Source: Acholeplasmataceae bacterium (GTDB taxonomy: Bacteria > Bacillota_I > Bacilli_A > Acholeplasmatales > Acholeplasmataceae). Taken from it: DNA of 64,000 bases. The translations under genes were made by a program, and so were the position numbers. The notes under the pieces are model-generated. The model had not been told where the DNA came from, made no database searches, and was given only the letters and a program-made list of their open reading frames with translations. The DNA lies in NCBI GenBank assembly GCA_030603805.1, contig JAUVXD010000001.1, positions 377,518 to 441,517 on the forward strand, given 5' to 3'. Shown here piece by piece: positions 17,728 through 25,999 of the stretch. Position 1 is the first letter of the stretch; each line of letters begins with the position of its first letter.

Positions 17728-18411
17728 TTATGTATTGAAGAAGTTTGGGTCAATGCCCCATACTTCTGAAAATCTATTAGCTTGGACAACTTCGATGCGA
17801 AGGTCGATATAAACGAAGGCAGATTCGGTAAAGACATCATTGGTTCTCGTGATATAGCGATCGCCACCATCAATGAGTCTAATGACGGTTGTTTTGTTTT
17901 TTTCAAGCAGCATATCGAAGTATGCATATCCGTTCAAATCATAGATAGGGTTCCAAGTCGGATCTGTTTTGAGGAGTGAGAATGGGTAATACCCTGAACC
18001 CATATTGACATGATAGAGTGCTTCTTTCACTGGTGCAATTGGATACTGGGGATCTTGTTCGAGATACGTTCTGGTGAGTTCCCATTCGTCCATGAGCTTT
18101 AATCTACCTCTTGATGTGTTATACGGTGTGATGTAGATATCAATGGTGAGTTTTCCAATATAATTTTCACTATTTGGATCATAAGCATTCACGATAATGA
18201 CTTGTTTTTCAATATCATAGAAAGGACTCGTAAAGGATACAATGTCACCATCAAAAGCTGCAATAATTTCAATCTCATAATCACTAGTGACAATCACAAT
18301 GCCACGTTCATTACTTCGAATAAAGTAGGCATAAACTGAGATCAGTGATGCGATGAAAATCAAGATAAAGACAATCAATGATAAAGAAAATTTTTGTCTT
18401 AAGTGAATCAT
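17728..18411 (-). CDS. Exported/anchored small surface protein F (cassette 1)
   Basis: 227 residues. The N-terminal helix FSLSLIVFILIFIASLISVYAYFIRSNE has the Y-A-(W/Y)-F pattern shared by all small exported proteins of these cassettes; the YAYF ending is where SipW-type processing would be expected. The remaining part is beta-rich, with ...VNAYDPNSENYIGKLTIDIYI and VIRLIDGGDRYITRTNDVF. It lacks the IWxEGxDPD motif of A-C. The start ATG overlaps the stop of gene E (ATGA). Paralogue of the protein at 35065-35730 (shared EWELxRT, VIVNAYDP, VVQANR). Function unknown; probably a structural subunit or linker to giant protein G next door. Confidence 0.75.
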   Translation of the reverse strand: MIHLRQKFSLSLIVFILIFIASLISVYAYFIRSNERGIVIVTSDYEIEIIAAFDGDIVSFTSPFYDIEKQVIIVNAYDPNSENYIGKLTIDIYITPYNTSRGRLKLMDEWELTRTYLEQDPQYPIAPVKEALYHVNMGSGYYPFSLLKTDPTWNPIYDLNGYAYFDMLLEKNKTTVIRLIDGGDRYITRTNDVFTESAFVYIDLRIEVVQANRFSEVWGIDPNFFNT

Positions 18412-19067
18412 TCAATGGTCACCTCACCCTTAGCACTAATCGTATCAATGATGAGGGTAAGACTGTATGATTGGTCGAGATATCCTGATTGGTTACTTGC
18501 AAGATCATAATCTCCCCAGAAAATGATTCTAAAGCTTAAGACATCATTTTCTTTGATGATCGTTTGATAGATGGCATCTAAAATGGTTTGATTATATGTT
18601 TCGATCATTTCAAGCGCTTCTGTTTTAGATTGATGTCCATTGATAATAGAAAGGATCATTTGATGATAAGCTTTATCGACACTTGAAGAATCAATATTCA
18701 CACCATCTAAAACGATGAAATAGATTAATCCTTCTGGATTACCCTCAGCTAAAATTCTAATCATATTCTTAGTGAGAGGCGATCTTGGATTATTTCTAAT
18801 ACTAATGGATAGAGATGAAACCATATAATCAAAGGTCATGGATTGATTAAGTTCAACATCTTTATCAAAGTCTAAATAGGCTAAGTCAACTAAGTTGAAA
18901 TTATTGATGGTCATCGTATCATTCATATAGGTTGTGATTTGAATTTCACCAGCTTCAAAGATGGCAAGTGATTTTCTTTCAACATAAGTGAACCATGCAT
19001 AAGTGATGGATGTGATTGAAACGATGAGGATTAAAATGGTGATGATGGATAATGTATAACGCTTCAT
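18408..19067 (-). CDS. SipW-type exported protein E (cassette 1)
   Basis: 219 residues from the ATG at 19067. AAAGGAGG lies 7 bases upstream, so I reject the upstream ATG at 19085. The signal segment TLSIITILILIVSITSITYAWFTYVERKS carries the YAWFT motif. The mature part is beta-rich with VLDGVNIDSS and a C-terminal IIFWGDYD, which sits where A-C have IWxEGxDPD. First gene after riboswitch 1, so expression of E, F and G depends on that switch. Paralogue at 35735-36379 (shared YAWFT, WGDY). TasA/camelysin-like by layout; no specific function known. Confidence 0.78.
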   Translation of the reverse strand: MKRYTLSIITILILIVSITSITYAWFTYVERKSLAIFEAGEIQITTYMNDTMTINNFNLVDLAYLDFDKDVELNQSMTFDYMVSSLSISIRNNPRSPLTKNMIRILAEGNPEGLIYFIVLDGVNIDSSSVDKAYHQMILSIINGHQSKTEALEMIETYNQTILDAIYQTIIKENDVLSFRIIFWGDYDLASNQSGYLDQSYSLTLIIDTISAKGEVTIE

Positions 19068-19097
19068 CGACTTGCCTCCTTTCATCGGTTTTTAAGC

Positions 19098-19190
19098 AAA
19101 AAAGCCAGTCGATCTCAAATGAGAGCAACTGGCTACCTATGAAAGGCCCTATAGCTTTGCGTCACTAGGTTACCCTAGTTTTGCCAAATT
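19098..19190 (-). promoter_or_regulatory. c-di-GMP-I (GEMM-I) riboswitch 1 with terminator
   Basis: On the minus strand, GGCAAAACTAGG (from 19185), a GUAA tetraloop hairpin (CUAGG/CCUAG), then GACGCAAAGC, a P3 arm starting CTATAGGGCC, and AGGTAGCC: the conserved GEMM-I order. The guanines before CAAA and the GACGCAAAGC block match c-di-GMP-binding members. Directly downstream, GCCAGT (19128-19133) pairs with ACTGGC (19102-19107), with an inner stem, followed by a T run: an intrinsic terminator used as expression platform. It controls genes E, F and G. Whether ligand turns expression on or off is not clear from sequence. Confidence 0.92.
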
Positions 19191-19228
19191 TTAGTATATA
19201 TAATATATTATATATATTTCCTGATATA

Positions 19229-19257
19229 ATTATATGCCTTTTGTCAAAAAATGTCAA
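19229..19257 (-). promoter_or_regulatory. Promoter of riboswitch 1 / E-F-G operon
   Basis: Perfect consensus on the minus strand: TTGACA (19252-19257), exactly 17 bases, TATAAT (19229-19234). The -35 overlaps the stop codon of the signal peptidase gene that ends at 19254. A 22-bp A/T-only perfect palindrome (19195-19216) lies in the leader between start site and aptamer. Confidence 0.85.
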
Positions 19258-19952
19258 TCTTTTGGACTCTGTTTTGACTCAATTTTCGCCTTTTCTTCTT
19301 CTAAAATCTCTTGATAAAGTTTTTCTTTATCTAAGGCTTTAATTTCTTCAATTTTTTCTTGATGCTGTGCTTGAAGTTCCTTCTCTTTTTCTATTTTAAG
19401 TGTCTTGATGATATGGGTAGCTTCCCATGCAATCATCCCAACTAAGAGAATGCTTAAGATGCCAAAAATTAAGTTTTTTTGTGTAGCAGCAATATTCGCC
19501 AGCGGTTTTAAGAAGGTGATTTTAGAGACCATGACACCTTGATAGTTTTCTTCAGTGATTGGTTCTTGTCTTCGCTGTGGATCAGCAACTTCTTGATCAA
19601 TGGTGTTGTTATTATCACCTTTGGTGAGTAGGCGTCCTTGATCGTCAATATCAATGACTCTATGGATAATCAGACTAGGTCTCCCTAAAACAATGCCTTG
19701 AAAAACGATGACATCACCAATCTCAATTTCACTAAAGTTTCCTTTTTTAATAATTGCGATATCATTGACATCGAGTGAGTCTGTTTCATTACCCACCATG
19801 GAATCTGTTGGAATAATTGAAAATGAGTAACCAAACAAATAGAGAGGTTCATTGTTTTTGATAGCTCTTGATCCAATAAACATGATGCTGATGGCAGATG
19901 CAAAGATGATAAGTGCAATTGCAGTTAGAGTATACGCAAGTATTTTTTTCAA
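19254..19952 (-). CDS. SipW-like signal peptidase I, second copy of cassette 1
   Basis: 232 residues. It belongs to the Ser/His (ER-type, S26B) class: serine in PTDSM, histidine in IIHRVIDI, and the LLTKGDNNN aspartate motif. Membrane helices near 5-27 and about 160-180 flank the catalytic domain. A highly charged coiled-coil tail of about 45 residues follows (KTLKIEKEKELQAQHQEKIE...). It starts with TTG at 19952, with AGAGG 8 bases upstream; no ATG fits. It likely cleaves YAWFT-type precursors of this cassette. No counterpart in cassette 2. Confidence 0.88.
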   Translation of the reverse strand: MKKILAYTLTAIALIIFASAISIMFIGSRAIKNNEPLYLFGYSFSIIPTDSMVGNETDSLDVNDIAIIKKGNFSEIEIGDVIVFQGIVLGRPSLIIHRVIDIDDQGRLLTKGDNNNTIDQEVADPQRRQEPITEENYQGVMVSKITFLKPLANIAATQKNLIFGILSILLVGMIAWEATHIIKTLKIEKEKELQAQHQEKIEEIKALDKEKLYQEILEEEKAKIESKQSPKD

Positions 19953-19964
19953 TGGGATTACCTC

Positions 19965-20723
19965 TTATGGATAAACTGTCATAAATATGTGTTGTACAGT
20001 GAATATCTGATTCATAAAAATGTTAGAATTCTCATAGGGATTGCCTTCAGAATCAAAGCCAAAAACTGTTGGATCAAAGAAAATATCAAAGAATATGATG
20101 ACAATTGAATTTATTCCATTTTCAGATCCCATTGGGACATCCTCAATTAATTGATATGGGCCATTATTTGAGTGAGTAAAATGTTGATTATAATAGGTTG
20201 CATCAATCAAATCTTTCATATCCTCCGATTCAACACCCATCTCGATATATGAAATTTTTGTTACTTCATAACCAAATGCACTTTGAATCTTATTTACTGG
20301 TAAATCAAATCCGGTTGAAATCAAACCACCTAAGTCTAGTTTAAGTCTCCCACTTGAGGACCCAACGCTTACAATTCTTATCGCAAATGAAAATCTTTCA
20401 CCTGGTGCAACATATCCATTTATTAATGTCGGAATCGTTGGATTACTAACTAAATGATAACATTGATCCGTTATAGATGTTGTACATACATTATTCATCA
20501 ATGTCATATGATTACTACCTGACTTAGTGCTATCTTCATATATATAGAATTGATACTCTGCTTCAACGCCTGAAATACCTGCTACCAAACTCGCACTGTT
20601 TGTATTGGTTATCGTAAACCATGCATAAATGACTGCTGAAAGTACAAAAAAGGCTAAAACAAAGTAAGTCACTGAAACCATGACCAGTCGATTCAATGTT
20701 TGAACAGATTGAGTTTTCGCCAT
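19965..20723 (-). CDS. SipW-type exported protein D (cassette 1)
   Basis: 252 residues. The signal segment LVMVSVTYFVLAFFVLSAVIYAWFTITN shows the YAWFT motif at the processing site. The mature part contains two cysteines, in CTTSITDQCYHL, which could form a disulphide. It ends FFDIFFDPTVFGFDSEGNPYENSNIFMNQ, a motif shared nearly unchanged with its paralogue at 36385-37152 (FDPSIYGRDLEGNPYPNSNIFMNQ, given in part). It is a TasA/camelysin-like candidate structural protein. AAGGAAG ribosome site; the second signal peptidase gene follows after 12 bases. Confidence 0.8.
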   Translation of the reverse strand: MAKTQSVQTLNRLVMVSVTYFVLAFFVLSAVIYAWFTITNTNSASLVAGISGVEAEYQFYIYEDSTKSGSNHMTLMNNVCTTSITDQCYHLVSNPTIPTLINGYVAPGERFSFAIRIVSVGSSSGRLKLDLGGLISTGFDLPVNKIQSAFGYEVTKISYIEMGVESEDMKDLIDATYYNQHFTHSNNGPYQLIEDVPMGSENGINSIVIIFFDIFFDPTVFGFDSEGNPYENSNIFMNQIFTVQHIFMTVYP

Positions 20724-20743
20724 GATTCCACTTCCTTTCTAAA

Positions 20744-22579
20744 TTATGCCTTTTCAACTACTTTTTCATTAATCCTAGTTTTTGCTTTTTTAATACGTTC
20801 TTTTGATTTCTTTTGAAGTTCTAATGTTGCAAGTTCAAGCTTTTTCTTTTCAGCACGCATTTTCTTTCGAGTATCGATTGCAATGCGCTCTTTATCTTGC
20901 TTTTGCTTAGATTTAAGTCTCTTCATTTCTAAGTTATACTTATCAATGGCTTTCTTCTTCTCAAGTTCAATAATCCGTTTTTCTTCTTGTTTGATTCTTA
21001 ATTCTTCTTTTTTGAGTTTTTCTTGAGTATTTTTAGCTTCTTCAGCTAAAATTCTCTTTTGCTCACTGACAAATTCTAAATACTCAGATAATGCTTCCTG
21101 GTTTTTATCCAGATTTTGTCTTTCAAGTTTGATACGTTCTTCAATGGCTTTTTTCTTACCTTCTTCAAGAGATCTTCTCTTAAGCCCTTTAGAAATTTCT
21201 TTATTGATACGCTCTATTTCTCTAAGCATTCTCTTCTCAAGACGAATGGTGTTATTATAATCAACTTCTTTAGTTTCACGAATAATTCTTGCAACCCTTG
21301 CTTTTTCTTTAGCTTTAAGAAGCTCTTGATCCAAGTCTTCTTTCACCATTCTTGCAAAAAACATATCTTCATTTTCATCTTCTTCAAGATTAAAATACTG
21401 TGAGAATAATGCATTCGAAATTCCAATCGTATCTCTAAGTGCCTTTCTTAATGCAACATCATAACTTGAAGATTCACCCATGTGCTTGTTTAAATTTTCT
21501 TGAAGCAGTTTTTTATTTTGCTCAAGGAAATATTCATTAATGGCTGTATCTTGAAGCACATATGGGTCTGGTGAAGTGAGAAGTTCTTCTAAACTCTTTT
21601 TAACAAATTTAGGACTCTTTCTCTTATATTCTTGAGTATCAAGGTACTGGTAATGATCTTCTAATGCTTTTTGATTTCCATAGACGGTTGTAAATGCGGT
21701 GAGTGCAGTTTGATAAATATTTCTCATGTAATATTTATCAAAAGTTAAGTTCTTTTCTTGGACATCAACATCGAAATTTAGAGTTGTAAACTTATCGAGG
21801 TATAACCAAAGGTTATAACAGTTTTTATAATCCACGTTTTTAAGTAAAATTGAAGTCTTCATAATAGGTGGAATTACAGGTTTTGCGTTCTTTAAACCTT
21901 CCATAAAAGGAGAAACCCGGATCCCGTTGACTTGCTTTAATAATACTTGAATTCGATTGAGTAAGTCGTGATTATATCTGCCTTTAGCATCATCTTCTAA
22001 GTTTTCTTTAATTTTTAAATCAATGGTTAAATTAACTTCTGATTCTCTCATTTCAAACTTCGATTTTAAGTTAAAATACTTATTTTGGAAGTTATCGACA
22101 TTGTTTTTTACAATGTTATATCGTTGATTCACAAATTCAAAAAGACGATCAACAAGCGTCTTGATAAATCTATTTTCATAGATTGCATAATCAATTTCTG
22201 CTTGAGTCGTTAAAATCTTTTTGGGAATCACATTGCCTTCTCTAAATTCTTTAATCAAATGTGTATTTGCAGCAAGATGACGGATGGAATCACTATTGGT
22301 CTTTTTTGCTTTTTCAATGGCTTCTACTTCTTGTAAGTACTTAAGTCCGGATTTTGGATCTTTTGTTATTTTATCTAAGCTATTGAAATAAGATTCAATC
22401 GTTCCAATCCATTCCTCATGGAATGTCTTGGTTTCACTGATGATTTTTTGATAAATTTCGTTTTCTCCAGAGAGTAGTGCTTGATAAAAGTGATTGGGAA
22501 ATTCTTCAACTTTCTCGAGTTCATAAAAAGCTTGATTAAGCTCTTCATGGAATTTTCTTAAATCACTTGTTTTTTTCAT
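20744..22579 (-). CDS. Large coiled-coil protein, found only in cassette 1
   Basis: 611 residues, very rich in K and E, with no signal peptide and no membrane helix, so probably cytoplasmic. Residues about 1-380 are helical with aromatic-rich stretches (YNIVKNNVDNFQNKYFNLKSKF; NCYNLWLYLDKF). From about 400 to the end a long coiled coil of heptad-like K/E repeats is obvious (...EEKRIIELEKKKAIDKY...). No family recognised. It sits between the AAA+ ATPase and exported protein D, with a GAGGTAG ribosome site. It could be a scaffold linking the ATPase and the coiled-coil tails of the signal peptidases (inference). Confidence 0.8.
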   Translation of the reverse strand: MKKTSDLRKFHEELNQAFYELEKVEEFPNHFYQALLSGENEIYQKIISETKTFHEEWIGTIESYFNSLDKITKDPKSGLKYLQEVEAIEKAKKTNSDSIRHLAANTHLIKEFREGNVIPKKILTTQAEIDYAIYENRFIKTLVDRLFEFVNQRYNIVKNNVDNFQNKYFNLKSKFEMRESEVNLTIDLKIKENLEDDAKGRYNHDLLNRIQVLLKQVNGIRVSPFMEGLKNAKPVIPPIMKTSILLKNVDYKNCYNLWLYLDKFTTLNFDVDVQEKNLTFDKYYMRNIYQTALTAFTTVYGNQKALEDHYQYLDTQEYKRKSPKFVKKSLEELLTSPDPYVLQDTAINEYFLEQNKKLLQENLNKHMGESSSYDVALRKALRDTIGISNALFSQYFNLEEDENEDMFFARMVKEDLDQELLKAKEKARVARIIRETKEVDYNNTIRLEKRMLREIERINKEISKGLKRRSLEEGKKKAIEERIKLERQNLDKNQEALSEYLEFVSEQKRILAEEAKNTQEKLKKEELRIKQEEKRIIELEKKKAIDKYNLEMKRLKSKQKQDKERIAIDTRKKMRAEKKKLELATLELQKKSKERIKKAKTRINEKVVEKA

Positions 22580-22593
22580 GCTTCTACCTCATA

Positions 22594-24129
22594 TTAGAAC
22601 TGCTTCTTAATGTTATTTAAGAATGCTTGACATTCAACGAAAACACCTTTACCAAATAAACGATCAAGTAAGACAGATAGTTCATTAATTTCATCTTGCA
22701 AAAATGGCAAGTTTAAGCTTTCAAACTTTCTAAAAATCTTTCTGGCAACCATGTAATCTAAACCTTCATACTCAGTGTTGCCACACGCAACATAAACCGG
22801 TACGAATGCTCTAATTTGCTTCATAATACGGTTACCAAAGGTTACCTTAAATGATTTTGTGATAAAGTTATCCAGTTTTTCTAAATTTTCTAATGCTTTA
22901 ATCGACATGGCGTGATCTTTAAGCGCTTGTCTAAATAAATCTGTTAAATAATCATAACTAAATACGACGCCACTCGTGTCAGGTGCATCAATATAAGATG
23001 ATTTGGTATTAATTTCAATTGGTGTTGCACGGTCATAGACCTTATCTGTAATGGTAAATGTGGAGTCATCTTTATTGGCTGTTCCAATAAACCACACATT
23101 TTGTGGGAGTAATATTTTCCCATTTTTAAAATGCTTAGGATCCCCTGGCTGTGAATCTGGGACAATATCAATGGTCCAGGCATCAGGGTCTGGCATTTCA
23201 AGTAGGGATAATAATTCTGCGAAATAATACTCAACACGTGCTAAGTTCATTTCATCGAGTACGATAATGCAAATATCATCACGGTAAGTCGTTTCATAAA
23301 TCGCTTCAAGAAAGTCTGTTTCATTAAAGCGTTTGGTAAATTCATTTAAGTATCCAATCATTTCAGCACGATCTCTCCAAGATGGTTGAACTGCAATAAT
23401 CTTTGAATCATTGTTAAAAAATTTGCCCATCGCATAAGGTAGAGAAGTTTTACCAGTACCAGAAATACCTTCAAGAATCATGGTTTTAGATGCTGCCATA
23501 CCAGCAAAGAAAGCAGAGATAATTTTTTTATCATAAAATAAGCCAAGTCTAGATGCTGAGAAGTTAATGAAACGTTTGACAAGATCGTTTAAATTAATCA
23601 TGTCTTCGTCTTTCATATGGACAGAGGTTACAGTATTTTCATAATTCTTATCCACTTGAATCAGTTTAACAAATCGAGAAGGTCCTGTATATTCCTCTTG
23701 GTCTTCTTCTTTTCCTGTAAGTCTTTTCTCATCTTCAGGGGTTAATCCTAAATTAGAAACTTTAAGTGCAAGGATCTTATTCTTTTCTTCAATCAGTTCC
23801 ACTGTTTTTTGGTTTAAAAATGAGATTTCTTCGAGGAGCTCATCTTTCTCAAGTTCAGTACGCGCAAATTTTAAGTAGCGTCTAATCCATTGATAAAGCT
23901 TTAAAATCAAAAAAGTGATAAAGGCAAAATTAACAACAATAACTAAAAAAGCCATGACCCAGTCGAGTAATGTAAAGTTTGCACTAGCGCTGATGAACAT
24001 GTTCACATAACCTGCAACTCCAGTAAATAATAAACCGGCAAATGCTTCAAATAGATTTTTGAAAAATTCACCGATATTTGCAAAGAATTCTCTAATGAAG
24101 TTGATATAGTAACGAGCAAACTCTACCAT
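22594..24129 (-). CDS. Membrane-anchored McrB-like AAA+ ATPase (cassette 1)
   Basis: 511 residues. Two hydrophobic segments (about 27-49 and 55-80) anchor it, followed by a coiled coil (about 88-125, ELLEEISFLNQKTVELIEEK) and an acidic linker. The AAA+ domain (about 175-400) has Walker A GISGTGKTS, Walker B IIVLDEMNLARVEYYFAEL, and sensor region FIGTANKDDSTFTITDKVYDRA, the pattern of the McrB/MoxR (AAA_5) group. There is no endonuclease or DNA-binding domain. It probably remodels or drives assembly of cassette proteins at the membrane (inference). 24129 start has AAGGAGA. Closely similar to the ATPase at 37174-38703. Confidence 0.88.
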   Translation of the reverse strand: MVEFARYYINFIREFFANIGEFFKNLFEAFAGLLFTGVAGYVNMFISASANFTLLDWVMAFLVIVVNFAFITFLILKLYQWIRRYLKFARTELEKDELLEEISFLNQKTVELIEEKNKILALKVSNLGLTPEDEKRLTGKEEDQEEYTGPSRFVKLIQVDKNYENTVTSVHMKDEDMINLNDLVKRFINFSASRLGLFYDKKIISAFFAGMAASKTMILEGISGTGKTSLPYAMGKFFNNDSKIIAVQPSWRDRAEMIGYLNEFTKRFNETDFLEAIYETTYRDDICIIVLDEMNLARVEYYFAELLSLLEMPDPDAWTIDIVPDSQPGDPKHFKNGKILLPQNVWFIGTANKDDSTFTITDKVYDRATPIEINTKSSYIDAPDTSGVVFSYDYLTDLFRQALKDHAMSIKALENLEKLDNFITKSFKVTFGNRIMKQIRAFVPVYVACGNTEYEGLDYMVARKIFRKFESLNLPFLQDEINELSVLLDRLFGKGVFVECQAFLNNIKKQF

Positions 24130-24161
24130 ATGTTCTCCTTATGTTGAGATATGCGATTAGA

Positions 24162-24860
24162 TTATTTGTTGTTCGCTTGCTTAGCAGTGAGCTCTGCAAG
24201 GATTTGCTGTCTCATTTTTTCTTTTTCGGCTTCGAGATCCAGTTGTGCTTTTTCTTTTTCTAAAGAAAACTTCTCTTCTATTTTAGCACGATTTAATGCT
24301 AAAACGTTACGTGAAAGTACGATGCCTTCAAAAATTAACAAAATAGCTACAGGCAGTATGACAAATAACGCAAATCCAGTTGGCTTTTGCAAATCGTCAA
24401 GTGTATTGCCTAATCCAGATACTTGTGATTGATAAATCGCAAGCGCTTGTTCAAGAAGAATGGGATTATCAAAACCACTGGTATTATCACCTTTAGTTTG
24501 AATATAAACTTCTCCACTAATTTCTTCTATATCTACGATTCTGTGGGTATTAAATGCCTTAATATTGTAATCATAAAATGTTATAATGTCTCCAACTTTA
24601 AGGTTTGTTCTTGATTGTTCATTTAACATACGAACAAAAATTATGTCACCTTTATTGAAATTATCTTTAGCTGATCCTTGCATTGAATTAGATTGAACAG
24701 ATAGAAACCCAGTACCTAAGACGTTAGCAATGTTATCTTCTCTTTTAATTTGCATGGTTGCGAATGAGAAGAGTACAAGAAAAACAATTACAAAGTAAAA
24801 AAATGTGTTTCCTAGGATCTTGATTGACTTTTTGATTACTTTTTTGTTGCTTTCCAACAT
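24162..24860 (-). CDS. SipW-like signal peptidase I (cassette 1)
   Basis: 232 residues. TM helix at about 17-37, then catalytic serine in SVQSNSMQG, FNKGDIIFVRML, histidine in FNTHRIVDI, and TKGDNTSG: the Ser/His dyad plus Asp motif of SipW/ER-type signal peptidases. A second helix (about 168-188) leads to a charged coiled-coil cytoplasmic tail (KIEEKFSLEKEKAQLDLEAE...). SipW processes biofilm matrix proteins TasA and TapA in Bacillus; here the substrates are most likely proteins A-F around it. AGAGGTGA precedes the ATG. It lies between protein C and the AAA+ ATPase in both cassettes. Confidence 0.93.
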   Translation of the reverse strand: MLESNKKVIKKSIKILGNTFFYFVIVFLVLFSFATMQIKREDNIANVLGTGFLSVQSNSMQGSAKDNFNKGDIIFVRMLNEQSRTNLKVGDIITFYDYNIKAFNTHRIVDIEEISGEVYIQTKGDNTSGFDNPILLEQALAIYQSQVSGLGNTLDDLQKPTGFALFVILPVAILLIFEGIVLSRNVLALNRAKIEEKFSLEKEKAQLDLEAEKEKMRQQILAELTAKQANNK

Positions 24861-24972
24861 GATGTCACCTCTGATTCATAATTCATGTGGGTGTGCAAGT
24901 GCACTGAGACGTGCACTTGCATTCCCAAAGAGACTATGAATTTATGTTACAATTCAAACTTACTAAATACTA

Positions 24973-25929
24973 TTATGGTTTTTCAACACCAACAAATGTG
25001 AAGGATGAGTTAATCATACCATTTAATGCTGCATTAAATGCATTTGGATCCCAGCCTTCAAACCAAATTCTAATGACAACCGACCCAAAGAATGCTGCAC
25101 CAGCATCTTGTACAACACCATCGCCTAAATCAACGATTGGAATATATGTTGCTGGAACACCTTCTGTATATGTGATGGATTGAATTGTTGTTACTAATGA
25201 AATGATTGATGATTCATCTAAACCACCTGGAAGTTCACCAGATTTTTCAAAGTAATAATTGTGTGCACCGTTGTATCCTACGCCACCATTATATAAATCA
25301 GTAGCTGTTAAACCATTGAGCACGATATTATTGTAAGCACCTGGACCTGGTTTTTCATAAGCAACAGTATTTGAAATTTCATTAACTAAGCCAGTAATCG
25401 ATATTCTCATGCTGTTTGATGGATCAACATCAATAAAACTGCCAACTGATTTAACCAATCCATCAACATGGGTGAATTGTTGATCAACTCTCCAACTAAT
25501 TACTGAAGGTGTTGATAAAGTTACTGCAGTCCAAATAATACGATCTGCTGAGTTTGAACGGAAATGTAATGGGATTTCTAACCAACCACCTGTAGCAGGA
25601 ATGATACCTGAAGTACCAATTGTGTCAAAGGTAACACCATTGCTTGATGTTAGATGATTGAATCTAAATGCTCCAGCATATTTTGTTTCAATGAATGTAT
25701 TCATTTCAGCTGTAGTTAAGGTTGTTCTCCATGCTAATTCTTGTGGAGAATCTACATATGTACCAACAGCGATTTCAATCCCGGTGTCAGCAATAATTTG
25801 TGCTTGGAATGGTTGAACTTGAGCTGTATTGGTCAATGTAAACCATGCAAATGTTGTCGTTCCAAGTGCGAACACTGTGAGGACAACCGTGACAATGGAT
25901 AATACTAACTTTCTTGCGATTTTACTCAT
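24973..25929 (-). CDS. SipW-type exported protein C (cassette 1)
   Basis: 318 residues. The signal segment LVLSIVTVVLTVFALGTTTFAWFTLTNTA carries the FAWFT motif. The beta-rich mature part begins QPFQAQIIADTGIEIAVG and ends VVIRIWFEGWDPNAFNAALNGM..FTFVG, the IWxEGWDP signature shared by A-C proteins of both cassettes. TasA/camelysin-like; probably an assembled surface fibre subunit (inference). Strongly similar to the protein at 39515-40549, including the opening MSK(I/V)(A/T)RKLVLS. A GGAG ribosome site lies 10 bases upstream of the ATG. Confidence 0.82.
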   Translation of the reverse strand: MSKIARKLVLSIVTVVLTVFALGTTTFAWFTLTNTAQVQPFQAQIIADTGIEIAVGTYVDSPQELAWRTTLTTAEMNTFIETKYAGAFRFNHLTSSNGVTFDTIGTSGIIPATGGWLEIPLHFRSNSADRIIWTAVTLSTPSVISWRVDQQFTHVDGLVKSVGSFIDVDPSNSMRISITGLVNEISNTVAYEKPGPGAYNNIVLNGLTATDLYNGGVGYNGAHNYYFEKSGELPGGLDESSIISLVTTIQSITYTEGVPATYIPIVDLGDGVVQDAGAAFFGSVVIRIWFEGWDPNAFNAALNGMINSSFTFVGVEKP

Positions 25930-25999
25930 TTTTCTAGTCTCCTTAAATATTTCTCTCTTTTTTTTATTTTTATTAACTTTCGTTAAGTTAATCCTTGTT

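Noticed and set aside
19195-19216. 22-bp A/T palindrome as operator
   Set aside because: Made only of A and T, so it could arise by chance; noted as part of the leader of riboswitch 1 only.
21116-21403. Plus-strand open frame of 95 codons
   Set aside because: Antisense shadow of the coiled-coil gene; phenylalanine-rich because lysine codons are read backwards.
22594-24129. McrB-like ATPase as part of a restriction system
   Set aside because: No McrC nuclease, no DNA-binding domain, two membrane helices, and a location among exported surface proteins in both copies.
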